A stretch of 64,000 nucleotides of DNA. Source: Nonomuraea soli (GTDB lineage: Bacteria; Actinomycetota; Actinomycetes; Streptosporangiales; Streptosporangiaceae). The notes beneath the pieces are model-generated. The model saw only the letters and a list, made by a program, of their open reading frames with translations, was not told the DNA's origin and searched no databases. This document shows positions 1 to 10,315 of this stretch, piece after piece (position 1 is the first letter of the stretch; every line of letters begins with the position of its first letter). Where the stretch lies: positions 124,001 through 188,000 of the forward strand of contig NZ_JACDUR010000008.1 in assembly GCF_013761175.1 (NCBI RefSeq). The letters run 5' to 3'. Both the position numbers and the translations under genes were made by a program.

Positions 1-1395
<1,395 letters not shown>

Positions 1396-1508
1396 TCTTA
1401 ATTTGAGTGGGTACGGATCTTTTCCCGTGGAGTAGGTAGCCGATCCCGCTGAAATGACTGATCATGGCGGAGTAACGCTGCGGAAGTCTGGCACTACAGG
1501 AGGTACTC

Positions 1509-1724
1509 GTGGCCGAGACTCTCAAAAAAGGCACCCGGGTCACCGGGGCCGACCGGGAAAAGCTGGCCGGTGATCTCAAGAAGCGCTACGCCGCGGGCGA
1601 GAGCATTCGCGCCCTGGCCGCTTCCACCGGCCGGTCGTACGGGTTCATCCACCGCATCCTGTCGGAGTCCGGCGTGACTCTGCGCGGGCGCGGCGGGGCG
1701 ACCCGGGGCAAGTCCAAGAGGTAG
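1509..1724 (+). CDS. small helix-turn-helix protein, 71 aa
   Basis: A basic 71-residue protein. The central part, about residues 18-52, reads as a resolvase/Hin-like HTH: LKKRYAAGESIRALAAS is followed by TGRSYGFIHRILSESG, and the C-terminal tail is Arg/Gly/Lys-rich. The GTG start has a perfect AGGAGG at 1498-1503, five bases upstream. Small HTH proteins of this kind occur beside ABC-F genes in many actinomycetes (compare Rv1473A). A DNA-binding role, possibly regulating its neighbours, is inference. The 113 bp upstream could carry its own promoter. Confidence 0.85.
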   Translation: MAETLKKGTRVTGADREKLAGDLKKRYAAGESIRALAASTGRSYGFIHRILSESGVTLRGRGGATRGKSKR

Positions 1725-1786
1725 ATGGACTGCCGACCGGCGAAGCAGGGAACGCGCGTCCGCAGCCGCTCGTCCCTACCCGCGGA

Positions 1787-1833
1787 GCTTGTCACGCCCG
1801 AGCAAAGTTCTAGTAGGCTCGGGCGTGACGAGC
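1787..1833 (+). other. strong hairpin ahead of the enoyl-CoA hydratase
   Basis: A perfect 13-bp inverted repeat (GTCACGCCCGAGC at 1791-1803 with its complement at 1817-1829) is extended by a G.U pair and GCT/AGC to about 17 bp, with a 13-nt loop. There is no T run, so it is not a classic terminator. It ends 10 bases before the ribosome-binding site of the next gene and could be a terminator for the HTH gene, an attenuator or an operator. Confidence 0.6.
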
Positions 1834-1858
1834 CGGGGATCTAGGGAGGGCTGTGCGC

Positions 1859-2614
1859 GTGCATGGGGGGAATCCGGAGAACATCGCCAACACTGGCGGC
1901 CTCCGCTTCGAGGTGGACGGTGAGATCGCGACGATCACGCTGGACCGGCCCGAGAAGCGCAACGCCCAGACGTTCGCCCTCTGGTCGGAGCTGACCCGCA
2001 TCGGCGAGAACCTGCCGGAGCAGGTGCGCGTCGTCGTCGTGCGAGGTGAGGGACCGTCCTTCTCGGCAGGCATCGACCTTGCCATGTTCGGCACACTAAC
2101 GGCTGGAACCAACCTCGACGACCAGATCGCGGAGTTCCAGCGAGGATTCCTCTGGCTACGCCGTCCCGAGATCGTGTCTGTCGCCGCGGTCCAGGGACAC
2201 GCCATCGGCGCCGGGTTCCAACTGGCGCTCTCCTGCGATCTGCGCATCGTGACCGACGACGTGAAGTTCTGCATGAAAGAGCCCGCCCTCGGGCTGGTGC
2301 CCGACCTGACAGGCACCAAGCCGCTGGTCGAGCTCGTCGGCCTGGCCAAGGCGATCGACATCTGCCTCACCGCCCGCGTGGTGCAGGCCGAGGAGGCGCT
2401 GCGGATCGGGCTCGCCGAACGCGTCGTGAGCCGGGAGGACCTGGCTCAGGCGGTCAAGGAGAAGGCGGCCGAGCTGCTGGCGGTCAACCGCGACGCGGCG
2501 ATCGCCACGAAGCGGCTACTCCAGGGCGCGAGGGGGCGCTCCCTGGAGGAGCAGAGCGCCGCGGAACGCGCCGAACAGGTGCTCCGCATCCGCGCGATGT
2601 CCAGCGGTTCCTGA
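1859..2614 (+). CDS. enoyl-CoA hydratase/isomerase family protein
   Basis: A crotonase-fold protein of 251 aa, the usual family length. It shows an early ITLDRPEKRNA segment, the oxyanion-hole region FSAGIDLAMFG, and the second oxyanion segment GHAIGAGFQLALSCDLRI followed by FCMKEPALGLVPDLTGT. A Glu at the position of the second catalytic residue fits a hydratase, but the substrate cannot be deduced. I chose GTG 1859 because AGGGAGGG at 1843-1850 lies 8 bases upstream. The in-frame GTG at 1853 would be only 2 bases away. Compare echA12 next to the ABC-F gene in mycobacteria. Confidence 0.9.
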   Translation: MHGGNPENIANTGGLRFEVDGEIATITLDRPEKRNAQTFALWSELTRIGENLPEQVRVVVVRGEGPSFSAGIDLAMFGTLTAGTNLDDQIAEFQRGFLWLRRPEIVSVAAVQGHAIGAGFQLALSCDLRIVTDDVKFCMKEPALGLVPDLTGTKPLVELVGLAKAIDICLTARVVQAEEALRIGLAERVVSREDLAQAVKEKAAELLAVNRDAAIATKRLLQGARGRSLEEQSAAERAEQVLRIRAMSSGS

Positions 2615-2683
2615 CCGGCGTCCGCACGTTCGCCTCCAGCTGACCCGGGAATCACCTGAGGCGAAGGAGGCGCTGTAACAGGC

Positions 2684-4570
2684 ATGTCGATGGGTTTCGG
2701 GCCAGGGGCCATGCGCTCGCTGAGGCGTGACGAATCAGTCATGGAGCAGCGGCTCAAGCCCGGCACCGTCCGCCGCATCGCCCGCTACTCCAGGCCCTTC
2801 AGCCGTCAGATCATCGCCTTCCTCGTCCTCGTCGTGCTCGGCGCCACCATCGTCGTGGCCAACCCGCTGCTGATGAAGGCGATCGTCGACGACGGCATCC
2901 TGGCCAAGAACACCGGCCTGGTCATCGGCCTGGCCGTCGCCATCGCCGTTCTCGCGGTCGTCGACGCGGGCCTGAGCCTGGCCCAGCGCTGGTTCTCCGC
3001 CCGCATCGGCGAGGGACTCATCTACAACCTGCGCACCGAGGTCTTCGACCACGTGCAGCGCATGCCGGTGGCCTTCTTCATGCGCGCCCAGACCGGCGCT
3101 CTGGTCTCCCGGCTCAACACCGACGTGATCGGCGCCCAGCGCGCCCTGACCAGCACCCTGTCGAGCGTGGTCTCCAACGTCGTCAGCCTGGTCCTGGTGC
3201 TCGGCGCGATGCTGGTGCTGTCGTGGCAGGTCACCCTGGTCGCCCTGATCCTGCTGCCGATCTTCATCGTGCCCGCCAAGTTCGTGGGCCGGCGCATGTC
3301 GGCCTTCACCCGCGAGCAGATGAAGCTCGACGCCGAGATGAGCTCGGTCATGACCGAGCGCTTCAACGTCGCGGGCGCGATGGTCGCCAAGCTGTACGGC
3401 AGGCCGGAGGAGGAGGCCGAGATGTTCGGCGGCCGGGCCGCCCGGGTGCGCGACATCGGCGTCACGGTCGGCATGTACGGCGCGGTCTTCCGCGTGGCCC
3501 TCGGCCTAGTCGCCGCGCTGGCCACCGCCCTGGTGTACGGCATCGGCGGCGTGCTCGCCGTCAACGACATCTTCGAGCTCGGCACCCTGGTCGCCCTCGC
3601 GGCCCTGCTCATGCGCCTGTACGGCCCGCTCACCTCGCTGTCGAACGTGCACGTCGACGTGATGACCGCGCTGGTCAGCTTCGACCGCGTCTTCGAGGTG
3701 CTCGACCTCAAGCCGATGGTCGCCGAGAAGCCCGGCGCCACCGACGTTCCCGGCGGCCCGGTCACGATCGACTTCGACGACGTGCACTTCCGCTACCCGA
3801 GCGCCGAGGAGGTCTCCCTGGCCTCGCTGGAGTCGGTCGCCCGCCAGGACACCGGCCCTTCGCACCCGGTGCTCAAGGGCGTCACCTTCACCGCGGAACC
3901 CGGCCACCTGGTCGCACTCGTCGGGCCCTCGGGGGCGGGCAAGACCACGATCACCTCGCTGGTCTCCCGCCTGTACGACGTCGACTCGGGCGCCGTCAGG
4001 CTCAACGGGCTCGACGTGCGCGAGGCGACGCTGGCCTCGCTGCGCGACACCGTCGGCGTCGTCATGCAGGACGCCCACCTCTTCCACGACACCATCGGCG
4101 CCAACCTCCGCTACGCCCGCCCCGAGGCGAGCGACGAGGAGGTGTGGCAGGCCCTGCGCGCCGCGCAGATCGCCGACCTCGTGGCCGCCCTGCCCGACCA
4201 GCTCGACACCGTCGTGGGCGACCGCGGCTACCGGCTGTCGGGCGGCGAGAAGCAGCGGCTGGCGCTGGCGCGGCTGCTGCTCAAGGCGCCGCGCGTGGTC
4301 GTCCTCGACGAGGCCACCGCCCACCTCGACTCCGAGTCGGAGGCGGCGGTGCAGCAGGCGCTCAAGACCGCCCTGCGCGGGCGCACGTCACTGGTCATCG
4401 CGCACCGGCTCTCGACGATCCGCGAGGCCGACGAGATCCTCGTCATCGCCGACGGCCAGGTGGCCGAGCGCGGGCGGCACGAAGAGCTGCTGGAGAGGCA
4501 GGGGCTGTACGCCGAGCTGTATCGCACGCAGTTCAGCGCCTCGGGCAGCCCGGTGCGCCTGGCCGACTAG
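2684..4570 (+). CDS. ABC transporter, fused permease and ATPase
   Basis: A half-transporter of about 628 aa: an N-terminal type-1 exporter membrane domain with about six TM segments (residues ~35-340), then an ATPase domain. Visible motifs are Walker A GPSGAGKTT, signature LSGGEKQRLALARLLL, Walker B VVVLDEATAHLD and the H-loop IAHRLSTI. Such proteins dimerise and export lipids, peptides or drugs, and the substrate here is unknown. AAGGAGG at 2664-2670 lies 13 bases from ATG 2684. In-frame ATGs at 2690, 2711 and 2741 are alternative starts. An insertion of about 15 aa precedes the ATPase core (around LASLESVARQDTGPSHP). Confidence 0.92.
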   Translation: MSMGFGPGAMRSLRRDESVMEQRLKPGTVRRIARYSRPFSRQIIAFLVLVVLGATIVVANPLLMKAIVDDGILAKNTGLVIGLAVAIAVLAVVDAGLSLAQRWFSARIGEGLIYNLRTEVFDHVQRMPVAFFMRAQTGALVSRLNTDVIGAQRALTSTLSSVVSNVVSLVLVLGAMLVLSWQVTLVALILLPIFIVPAKFVGRRMSAFTREQMKLDAEMSSVMTERFNVAGAMVAKLYGRPEEEAEMFGGRAARVRDIGVTVGMYGAVFRVALGLVAALATALVYGIGGVLAVNDIFELGTLVALAALLMRLYGPLTSLSNVHVDVMTALVSFDRVFEVLDLKPMVAEKPGATDVPGGPVTIDFDDVHFRYPSAEEVSLASLESVARQDTGPSHPVLKGVTFTAEPGHLVALVGPSGAGKTTITSLVSRLYDVDSGAVRLNGLDVREATLASLRDTVGVVMQDAHLFHDTIGANLRYARPEASDEEVWQALRAAQIADLVAALPDQLDTVVGDRGYRLSGGEKQRLALARLLLKAPRVVVLDEATAHLDSESEAAVQQALKTALRGRTSLVIAHRLSTIREADEILVIADGQVAERGRHEELLERQGLYAELYRTQFSASGSPVRLAD

Positions 4571-4575
4571 ACCTG

Positions 4576-5442
4576 TCAGGGGGCCAGGTAACCGAGTCTG
4601 CTGAGCTCCTCCTTGGCCACCTTCTCGACCAGCTCGCGGTCGGCCGGGCGCAGCCTGCCCGCGCTGGGCTGCAGCCGCCTGCCGTACAGGGCCACCTTGG
4701 AGATCTGGGTCTCCAGGAACGCCGAGAGCGTGGCGAGCGACTGCGCGGGCGCGCGCACCAGGTCCTCGTAGCGCACGGTCAGCAGCTGGTCGGCGGGCAG
4801 GTCCTGGCGCAGGCCGGCGCTCAGCCTGATCGCGCTGCGCCAGCGCAGCGCCGCCTTGCCCGCCACCGGCATGCTCTTCCAGTTGTCGCGGTGCTCGCCC
4901 TTGCTCAGGCCCAGGAACGGGTTGGGGAACTCGGTCTCGTCCGACAACATGACGGGCTTGAACCAGGCCAGGCACGCCGGGTCGGCCAGCATGTCGGCGG
5001 CCACGTCGCGGCCGTCGCGGATGAGCTGGACGAAGCGGGCGTCGGGGAAGGCGTTCAGCAGCGCGGTCGCGCTGTAGAGCAGGTCGGGGCTGGCGTCGCA
5101 GAACCGGCTCAGCGACGCGGCCGAAACGCACGGGCCCGTCCCCGTCACACCGCCGGCCTCCCGGCACGCGTCGGGGCACTGCGCGCAGGCGCCGGGCACC
5201 ACCTGCCACGCCTCGGCCAGCGCGTCGCGGATCACGCGGGCCGCGCCGGAGCTGCGGCTGATCGAGGGACGGCGGGCGAAGGCGTAGACGACGTGGGCGA
5301 CGCAGGTGCGGCCCATCGTGACGTGGAAGCCCGGCGAACGTTTCAGGGCACGCCCCAGGAGGTCCGCGCCGGAGTGCGGGGCTCCCATGAGGAAGACCGG
5401 CCTGCGGACCTTGATCCCGTTGACCACGAGGATGTGTCGCAT
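4576..5442 (-). CDS. sulfotransferase family protein
   Basis: 288 aa. The PAPS 5'-phosphosulfate loop is visible as MGAPHSGADLLGRALKRSP near residue 18. The 3'-phosphate site appears as FPDARFVQLIRDGRDVAADM around residue 135, and VRYEDLVRAP follows later. This is the normal order for bacterial sulfotransferases acting on small molecules or glycans; the acceptor is unknown. A Cys-rich insert (GACAQCPDACREAGG) near residue 85 is unusual. ATG 5442 is chosen because the longer open frame upstream only shadows the sirtuin gene. It is convergent with the ABC exporter (5 bp between stops) and divergent from the sirtuin. Confidence 0.85.
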   Translation of the reverse strand: MRHILVVNGIKVRRPVFLMGAPHSGADLLGRALKRSPGFHVTMGRTCVAHVVYAFARRPSISRSSGAARVIRDALAEAWQVVPGACAQCPDACREAGGVTGTGPCVSAASLSRFCDASPDLLYSATALLNAFPDARFVQLIRDGRDVAADMLADPACLAWFKPVMLSDETEFPNPFLGLSKGEHRDNWKSMPVAGKAALRWRSAIRLSAGLRQDLPADQLLTVRYEDLVRAPAQSLATLSAFLETQISKVALYGRRLQPSAGRLRPADRELVEKVAKEELSRLGYLAP

Positions 5443-5472
5443 ACCTGGGTCAAGTGTGACACCGTTTTCGTC

Positions 5473-6192
5473 GTGAACGTGACTGTCCTCACCGGTGCCG
5501 GCATCAGCACCGAGTCCGGCATTCCGGATTACCGCGGACCCGAGGGTCTGTGGACCCGCGACCCGGACCACGAGAAGCTCGTCACCATCGACTACTACCT
5601 GGCCGACCCCTCCATCAGGGAGCGGTCCTGGCGCATGCGCCGCTCCAGCCCCGCCCTGAGCGCCGAGCCCAATCCGGGCCACCACGCGCTCGTGGACCTG
5701 GAACGTGCCGGGCTGCTGCGGCTGCTGGTCACCCAGAACATCGACGGGCTGCACCAGAAGGCCGGCTCCACCGGCGTCGTCGAGCTGCACGGGAACATGA
5801 ACGGCGTCGTCTGCGTGGGCTGCGACGCGCGCACGACACTGCCGCAGGCCTTCGAGCGCATCGATGCGGGGGAGCCGGATCCGGCCTGCGTGGAGTGTGG
5901 GGGCATCCTGAAGACGACGACGGTGATGTTCGGGGAGTGGCTGGAGGCGGACGTGCTCGGCAAGGCGATCGGCGCGGCCAAACGCAGCGACGTCTTCGTG
6001 GCCGTGGGCACCTCGCTGCAGGTGCAGCCGGCCGCGACGCTCGCGGGGCTGGCCGTGGAGTACGGGGCCCGGTTGGTGATCATCAACGCCTCGCCCACGC
6101 CGTACGACCAGTACGCCTCGCGCGTCGTCAGAGAACCCATCGGCAAGGCGCTGCCCGCGCTGGTCAAGGAGCTGATCGATGAAGCCAGGTGA
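5473..6192 (+). CDS. Sir2-family NAD-dependent protein deacylase
   Basis: A sirtuin of about 239 aa. The NAD-binding motif GAGISTESGIPDYRGPEG lies at the extreme N-terminus, followed by TQNIDGLHQKAG, the catalytic HG (VELHGNM), two zinc-binding CxxC pairs (CVGC and CVEC) and VGTSLQVQPAA. It removes acyl groups from lysines using NAD. The frame is open far upstream, but real homology begins at VNVTVLTGAGIS, so GTG 5473 is chosen. No Shine-Dalgarno is obvious, so a leaderless or near-leaderless transcript is possible. Its 3' end overlaps the next gene by 14 bp, suggesting coupling. Confidence 0.88.
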   Translation: MNVTVLTGAGISTESGIPDYRGPEGLWTRDPDHEKLVTIDYYLADPSIRERSWRMRRSSPALSAEPNPGHHALVDLERAGLLRLLVTQNIDGLHQKAGSTGVVELHGNMNGVVCVGCDARTTLPQAFERIDAGEPDPACVECGGILKTTTVMFGEWLEADVLGKAIGAAKRSDVFVAVGTSLQVQPAATLAGLAVEYGARLVIINASPTPYDQYASRVVREPIGKALPALVKELIDEAR

Positions 6193-7102
6193 CACCGTCG
6201 CCATCGTCTGCCCGTCCGGCCCTCCGGATCCGCTGCGGCTGCGGCGGGGGATCGGGCGCCTGGAGGAGCTCGGGCTGAAGGTCGTCGTGGGCGAACACGT
6301 GCTGGACCGGGGCGCCGGTCCCGGTGCGGGCCGGTCAGGCGGGCCGCTCGGCTACCTCGCAGGACAGGACGCCGCGCGGGCCGCCGACCTGCAGGCCGCC
6401 TGGTGCGACCCGGCCGTCTCCGCCGTCGTCTGCGCCAGGGGAGGGTACGGCGCGGCCCGCTTGCTCGGCCTGCTCGACTGGGACGCCATGCGGGCCGCGG
6501 GGCCCAAAGTCCTGCTCGGCTCCAGCGACATCACCGCCCTGCACCACGTCTTCGGCGTCGAACTGGGCGTGCCGACCCTGCACGGTCCCATGCCCGCCTG
6601 CACGCCGATCTCCGAGGAGCCGGGGCCCGAGCCGCGGACCTGGGAACACCTGCGGGCGGCCCTCTTCGGCCGGGCGCTGCCGGTCTGCGGCACCCACGCT
6701 CTGGTGGAGGGCCGGGCGGAGGCGATCGTGGCGGGCGGGAACCTGTCGCTGCTGGCGTCGATGTGCGGGACGCGCTATCACCCCGATTACGCCGGAAAAA
6801 TCGTGTTCTTGGAGGATATTGGGGAGGAGCCCTATCGAATCGACCGCATGCTCACCCAGCTCCTGCAGGCGGGCGCCTTCGACGGGGCCGCCGGATTCGT
6901 GCTCGGCTCCTGGGAGGGCTGTGGCGACCCCTACCCGGTCCTCGCGGACCGCCTCGTCCCGCTCGGGGTGCCGATCCTGGCCGGCGTGCCGGTCGGGCAC
7001 GGCTCGCCGCAGCTCAGCGTGTGGCTTGGGGCTCTTGGGGTTATCGATACCGAATCGTGCTCCCTGGCTGGCCGGTTCAGCAACGAGGACCAGGCAAGGT
7101 AG
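6179..7102 (+). CDS. LD-carboxypeptidase (peptidase S66 family)
   Basis: 307 aa, the typical length of muramoyltetrapeptide carboxypeptidases, which trim the terminal D-Ala from murein tetrapeptides in the cytoplasm during peptidoglycan recycling. It begins MKPGDTVAIVCPSGPP, the family's opening. The nucleophile Ser lies in LLGSSDITAL (~residue 115), the Glu region is FLEDIGEEPYRIDRML, and the His lies in GVPVGHGSPQLSVWLG. All three members of the Ser-Glu-His triad are present. ATG 6179 overlaps the end of the sirtuin gene. Confidence 0.9.
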   Translation: MKPGDTVAIVCPSGPPDPLRLRRGIGRLEELGLKVVVGEHVLDRGAGPGAGRSGGPLGYLAGQDAARAADLQAAWCDPAVSAVVCARGGYGAARLLGLLDWDAMRAAGPKVLLGSSDITALHHVFGVELGVPTLHGPMPACTPISEEPGPEPRTWEHLRAALFGRALPVCGTHALVEGRAEAIVAGGNLSLLASMCGTRYHPDYAGKIVFLEDIGEEPYRIDRMLTQLLQAGAFDGAAGFVLGSWEGCGDPYPVLADRLVPLGVPILAGVPVGHGSPQLSVWLGALGVIDTESCSLAGRFSNEDQAR

Positions 7103-7144
7103 GAGCAGCGCAGAGGGACAAACCAGACAGAAAGGGCATGGCGC

Positions 7145-8035
7145 GTGAACTCTTTCCGGCCTGCACGGTCGCGATCGGTCGAGGAAGTAGACCTCGACTC
7201 GCTGCTCGCCCTCGTCGCCGACTCCCTCGGCCACAGCTGTACCTTCGCCGCCGACGGCGCCCGCCTCACCCTCGGCCCCCAGCCCTCGCGCGACGGCCAC
7301 CAGGCCAACGGCAAGCACCTCACCGTCCACCTCACCGGCCTGCGCCGCGAGGCCGGACGCCGGCCCCGCGAAGACTGGCCCATGCTCGTCTCCGAGCACC
7401 TCAAACGAGCCCTCGCCGACGCCTCCCTGCCCGACCCGTGCGATCTCGACCAGGTCCGCCCCCTCCTGCGCACCCGCGTCGAGGCCGTCGAGGAGGTTCC
7501 CGACCTCACCCGCGTCGTCGGCCGCCACCTCGGGCCCGACCTCGTCGAGCTCCTCACCGTGCACGACCGCCCGGTGCGCCCGGAGGAGGCCGGCTGCTGG
7601 CCCATCCCGTCCGCCCAGGCCCTCGAGGTGGCGCTGGCCAACGTACGGCAGGCCGACCGGCCCGCCCTCACCCCGTCCGACCTGGGCGGCACACCCGTCT
7701 GGCACCTGCACGGCACCGTCGCGGCCGCCTCCCACCTGCACTGGCTCGACGACCACCTGCCCGTGCCCGCCGACGGCGTGCTCGTCATCATGCCGGGCGC
7801 CGACTCCCTCGTCGTCCACCCGGTCGACGGCATCGGCGTCGTCCGCGCCATCGAACGGCTGCGCGTCCACGCCCTGCGCGCGGGCGGGCCCAGCGAGCAG
7901 GTGTACTGGTGGCATGCGGGGAGGCTGACGCTCATCAGGGCCGACATCGTGATGCAGGAAGGGCAGACCCGCCTCGTGGTCGCCCCACCGCCGGAGTTCG
8001 CCCGCGTCCTGGCCCGGCTGGCCCAGCAGCACTAG
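7145..8035 (+). CDS. hypothetical protein, 296 aa
   Basis: I do not recognise the family. The protein is soluble-looking, without signal peptide or membrane segments. It opens with an Arg/Ser-rich stretch and then VEEVDLDSLLALVADSLG. The C-terminal half (residues ~165-290) contains a predicted alpha/beta region with VLVIMPGADSLVVHPVDGIG and ends LVVAPPPEFARVLARLAQQ. Several Trp/His residues (VWHLHG, LHWLDDHLP, VYWWHAGR) stand out. GTG 7145 follows an AAAGGG. Codon use matches the neighbours, so it is likely a real gene. It lies 42 bp after the LD-carboxypeptidase on the same strand. Confidence 0.75.
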   Translation: MNSFRPARSRSVEEVDLDSLLALVADSLGHSCTFAADGARLTLGPQPSRDGHQANGKHLTVHLTGLRREAGRRPREDWPMLVSEHLKRALADASLPDPCDLDQVRPLLRTRVEAVEEVPDLTRVVGRHLGPDLVELLTVHDRPVRPEEAGCWPIPSAQALEVALANVRQADRPALTPSDLGGTPVWHLHGTVAAASHLHWLDDHLPVPADGVLVIMPGADSLVVHPVDGIGVVRAIERLRVHALRAGGPSEQVYWWHAGRLTLIRADIVMQEGQTRLVVAPPPEFARVLARLAQQH

Positions 8036-8046
8036 ACTCCGCGATC

Positions 8047-8514
8047 ATGCGGAGCGTCATCAAGGGCGCTGTGGTCGCCATCGGCGCGCTCACGATGCTC
8101 GCCGGCATCCTCGCCCTCCCCGTGGTCCTCTACCTGGGAAACAACTACCTCAAGTGCGCGAGCCAGCAGGACGCGGCAGACGCGGCCCTGGAGGAGGGCG
8201 ATCTCACGCGACCACAGCTTCCCGGAGCGGTCCCGCTCGGCGCACGAGACGCCGACTGCGAGAGCGACGACCACTGGGTGTCCGTGACCAGACGCTTCCG
8301 CCTTCCCCGCGAAACGCCCTCGGCGCACGTCGTGGCCCACCACCAGCGACTCGCCGCCCGCCACGGCTGGCGGTTGGTCCGGTCGGAGGGGGACGAGGCA
8401 CAGGAGTGCCTCGTGAAGGAGGTCGACGGGACCGAGGTGATCCTGACGATCTTCCCTGAGGGCGAGCCGACCACGCGTGAATACTCCGTGAGCGTCTCCA
8501 CCTGGCCCTGCTGA
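8047..8514 (+). CDS. small membrane-anchored hypothetical protein, 155 aa
   Basis: Starts at ATG 8047, 11 bp after the previous stop. Residues ~5-32 form one hydrophobic segment (GAVVAIGALTMLAGILALP...), then come a short Cys-containing region and an exported soluble domain with four Cys residues (KCASQ, DADCES, AQECLV, WPC at the end) that could form disulfides. The soluble part reads like the small actinobacterial surface proteins with an RLAARHGWRLV segment. No function can be assigned. It is probably co-transcribed with the preceding unknown gene. Confidence 0.7.
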   Translation: MRSVIKGAVVAIGALTMLAGILALPVVLYLGNNYLKCASQQDAADAALEEGDLTRPQLPGAVPLGARDADCESDDHWVSVTRRFRLPRETPSAHVVAHHQRLAARHGWRLVRSEGDEAQECLVKEVDGTEVILTIFPEGEPTTREYSVSVSTWPC

Positions 8515-8515
8515 C

Positions 8516-10270
8516 CTACGACAGTGCCTTGGCCGCGTGGACCAGGGGCACGTGGCTGAAGGCCTGGGGGAAGTTGCCCACCAGCCGCGCGTACCGGGGG
8601 TCGTACTCCTCCGCCAGCAGCCCCACGTCGTTCCTCAGCGACAGCAGCCGCTCGAACAGCTCCGTCGCCTCCTCCCGGCGCCCCATCATGGACAGCACCT
8701 CCACCAGCCAGAAGCTGCATGCCAGGAAGGCGCCCTCCCCGCCCGGCAGGCCGTCGACCGAGTTGTCCTCGGCCACCGGGTATCGCAGGACGAACCCGTC
8801 GGCCATCAGCTCGCGCTGGATCGCCTCCACGGTGCCGATCACGCGCGGGTCGTCGGGCGGCAGGAAGCCGGTGAGGGGGATGAGCAGCAGTGCCGCGTCG
8901 AGTTCCGTGGAGCCGTACGACTGGGTGAAGGTGTTGCGCGCCGGATCGTAGGCCTGGCGGAGGATCTCGGCGTGGATCTCGTCGCGTACGGCACGCCAGC
9001 GTTCGACGGGTCCGGTGCGGTCGAAGTTCTCCACCTGGCGGATGGCCCGGTCCATGGCGACCCAGCACATGACCTTGGAGTGGGTGAAGTGGCGGCGCGG
9101 CCCCCGCACCTCCCACAGGCCCTCGTCGGGCTCGTCCCAGTGTTCCTCGACGTACGACAGCAGCTGCTGCTGGATGGCCCAGGCGCGGTCGCTGGCGGGC
9201 AGGCCGGAGGTGCGCGCCAGGTAGAGGCAGTTCATCACCTCGCCGTACACGTCGAGCTGGAGCTGGTCGACGGCGGCGTTGCCGATGCGGACGGGACGTG
9301 ACTGCTCGTAGCCCGCCAGCCAGTCGAGGGTCGCCTCCGGCAGGCGGCGCTCGCCCGCCACGCCGTACATGATCTGCAGGTCCTGGGGGCGGCCGGCGAT
9401 GGCGCGCAGCAGCCAGTCGCGCCAGCTCTCGGCCTCGCCGGAGTAGCCGGAGTCGATCAGCGCCTCGAGGGTCATGGTGGCGTCGCGCAGCCAGCAGTAG
9501 CGGTAGTCCCAGTTGCGCACGCCGCCCAGGTCCTCGGGCAGCGAGGTGGTGGGGGCGGCGACGATGCCGCCGGTGGGCTCGTAGGTGAGCGCCTTGAGCG
9601 TGATGAGTGAGCGCACCACCGCGTCGCGCCAGGGCCCCTTGTAGGTGCACTGGGCGACCCATTCCGCCCACATCGCCTCGGTCTCGGCGAGGTGGGTCTC
9701 CGGGTCGATCATCGTGGGCATCGGCTCGTGCGAGGGGTGCCAGGTGAACACGAACGGCACCCGCTCGCCCGCCGAGACGGTGAAGGTGGCCTGGTGGGCG
9801 TAGTCGCCGCCGATGAGCGGCACCGCGGAGTGCAGCCAGACCGAGTCGGGGCCGCCGACGGCCTGCAGGTGGCCCTCGGAGCGGCGCACCCACGGCACGA
9901 TGCGGCCGTAGTCGAAACGCACCCGTAGTTCCGTGCAGACCTCGACGGTGCCGGAGACGCCCTCGACGATGCGTACCACGTCGGGGTTGCGGTCACGAGG
10001 CGGCATGAAGTCGATCACCCGGACGGTGCCGGTGGGGGTGTCCCACTCGCTCTCCAGGATCAGCGTGTCGGGCCGGTAGCGGCGGCGGGTGGCCATCGGG
10101 CGGCCCGAGGGACCCACCCACCAGTGGCCGTTGTGCTCGCCGCCGAGCAGCGCCCCGAAGCTGGAGGGTGAGTCGAAACGGGGCAGGCAGAGCCAGTCGA
10201 TGGAGCCGTCGCGGCCCACGAGCGCGGCCGACTGCATGTCTCCGATGAGTGCGTAGTCCTCGATCCGCAT
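8516..10270 (-). CDS. glycoside hydrolase family 15 protein (glucoamylase/trehalase-like)
   Basis: 584 aa. It begins MRIEDYALIGDMQSAALVG with GSIDWLCLPRFDSPS, the usual opening of actinobacterial GH15 proteins with an N-terminal beta domain and a C-terminal (alpha/alpha)6 barrel. Barrel motifs include GGVRNWDYRYCWLRDATM (~residue 250) and ARLVGNFPQAFSH near the end, which is the typical GH15 C-terminus. Family members hydrolyse alpha-glucosides, and several mycobacterial relatives are trehalases. No signal peptide, so cytoplasmic. Its stop abuts the convergent small gene. Confidence 0.9.
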   Translation of the reverse strand: MRIEDYALIGDMQSAALVGRDGSIDWLCLPRFDSPSSFGALLGGEHNGHWWVGPSGRPMATRRRYRPDTLILESEWDTPTGTVRVIDFMPPRDRNPDVVRIVEGVSGTVEVCTELRVRFDYGRIVPWVRRSEGHLQAVGGPDSVWLHSAVPLIGGDYAHQATFTVSAGERVPFVFTWHPSHEPMPTMIDPETHLAETEAMWAEWVAQCTYKGPWRDAVVRSLITLKALTYEPTGGIVAAPTTSLPEDLGGVRNWDYRYCWLRDATMTLEALIDSGYSGEAESWRDWLLRAIAGRPQDLQIMYGVAGERRLPEATLDWLAGYEQSRPVRIGNAAVDQLQLDVYGEVMNCLYLARTSGLPASDRAWAIQQQLLSYVEEHWDEPDEGLWEVRGPRRHFTHSKVMCWVAMDRAIRQVENFDRTGPVERWRAVRDEIHAEILRQAYDPARNTFTQSYGSTELDAALLLIPLTGFLPPDDPRVIGTVEAIQRELMADGFVLRYPVAEDNSVDGLPGGEGAFLACSFWLVEVLSMMGRREEATELFERLLSLRNDVGLLAEEYDPRYARLVGNFPQAFSHVPLVHAAKALS

Positions 10271-10315
10271 GCCACCGACGCTACAAGGTCGCCGGACGAT
10301 CTACGGGGATCTGGT

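Noticed and set aside
3223..6192. A ~990-codon open frame running from inside the ABC exporter through the sulfotransferase region into the sirtuin
   Set aside because: Only the last 239 codons have protein-family features; the rest is Arg/Gly/Pro-rich antisense or frame-shadow sequence typical of high-GC DNA.
4576..6204. Minus-strand 542-codon frame suggesting a sulfotransferase with a long N-terminal extension
   Set aside because: The extension is antisense to the sirtuin gene and lacks domain features; the sulfotransferase motifs begin right after ATG 5442.
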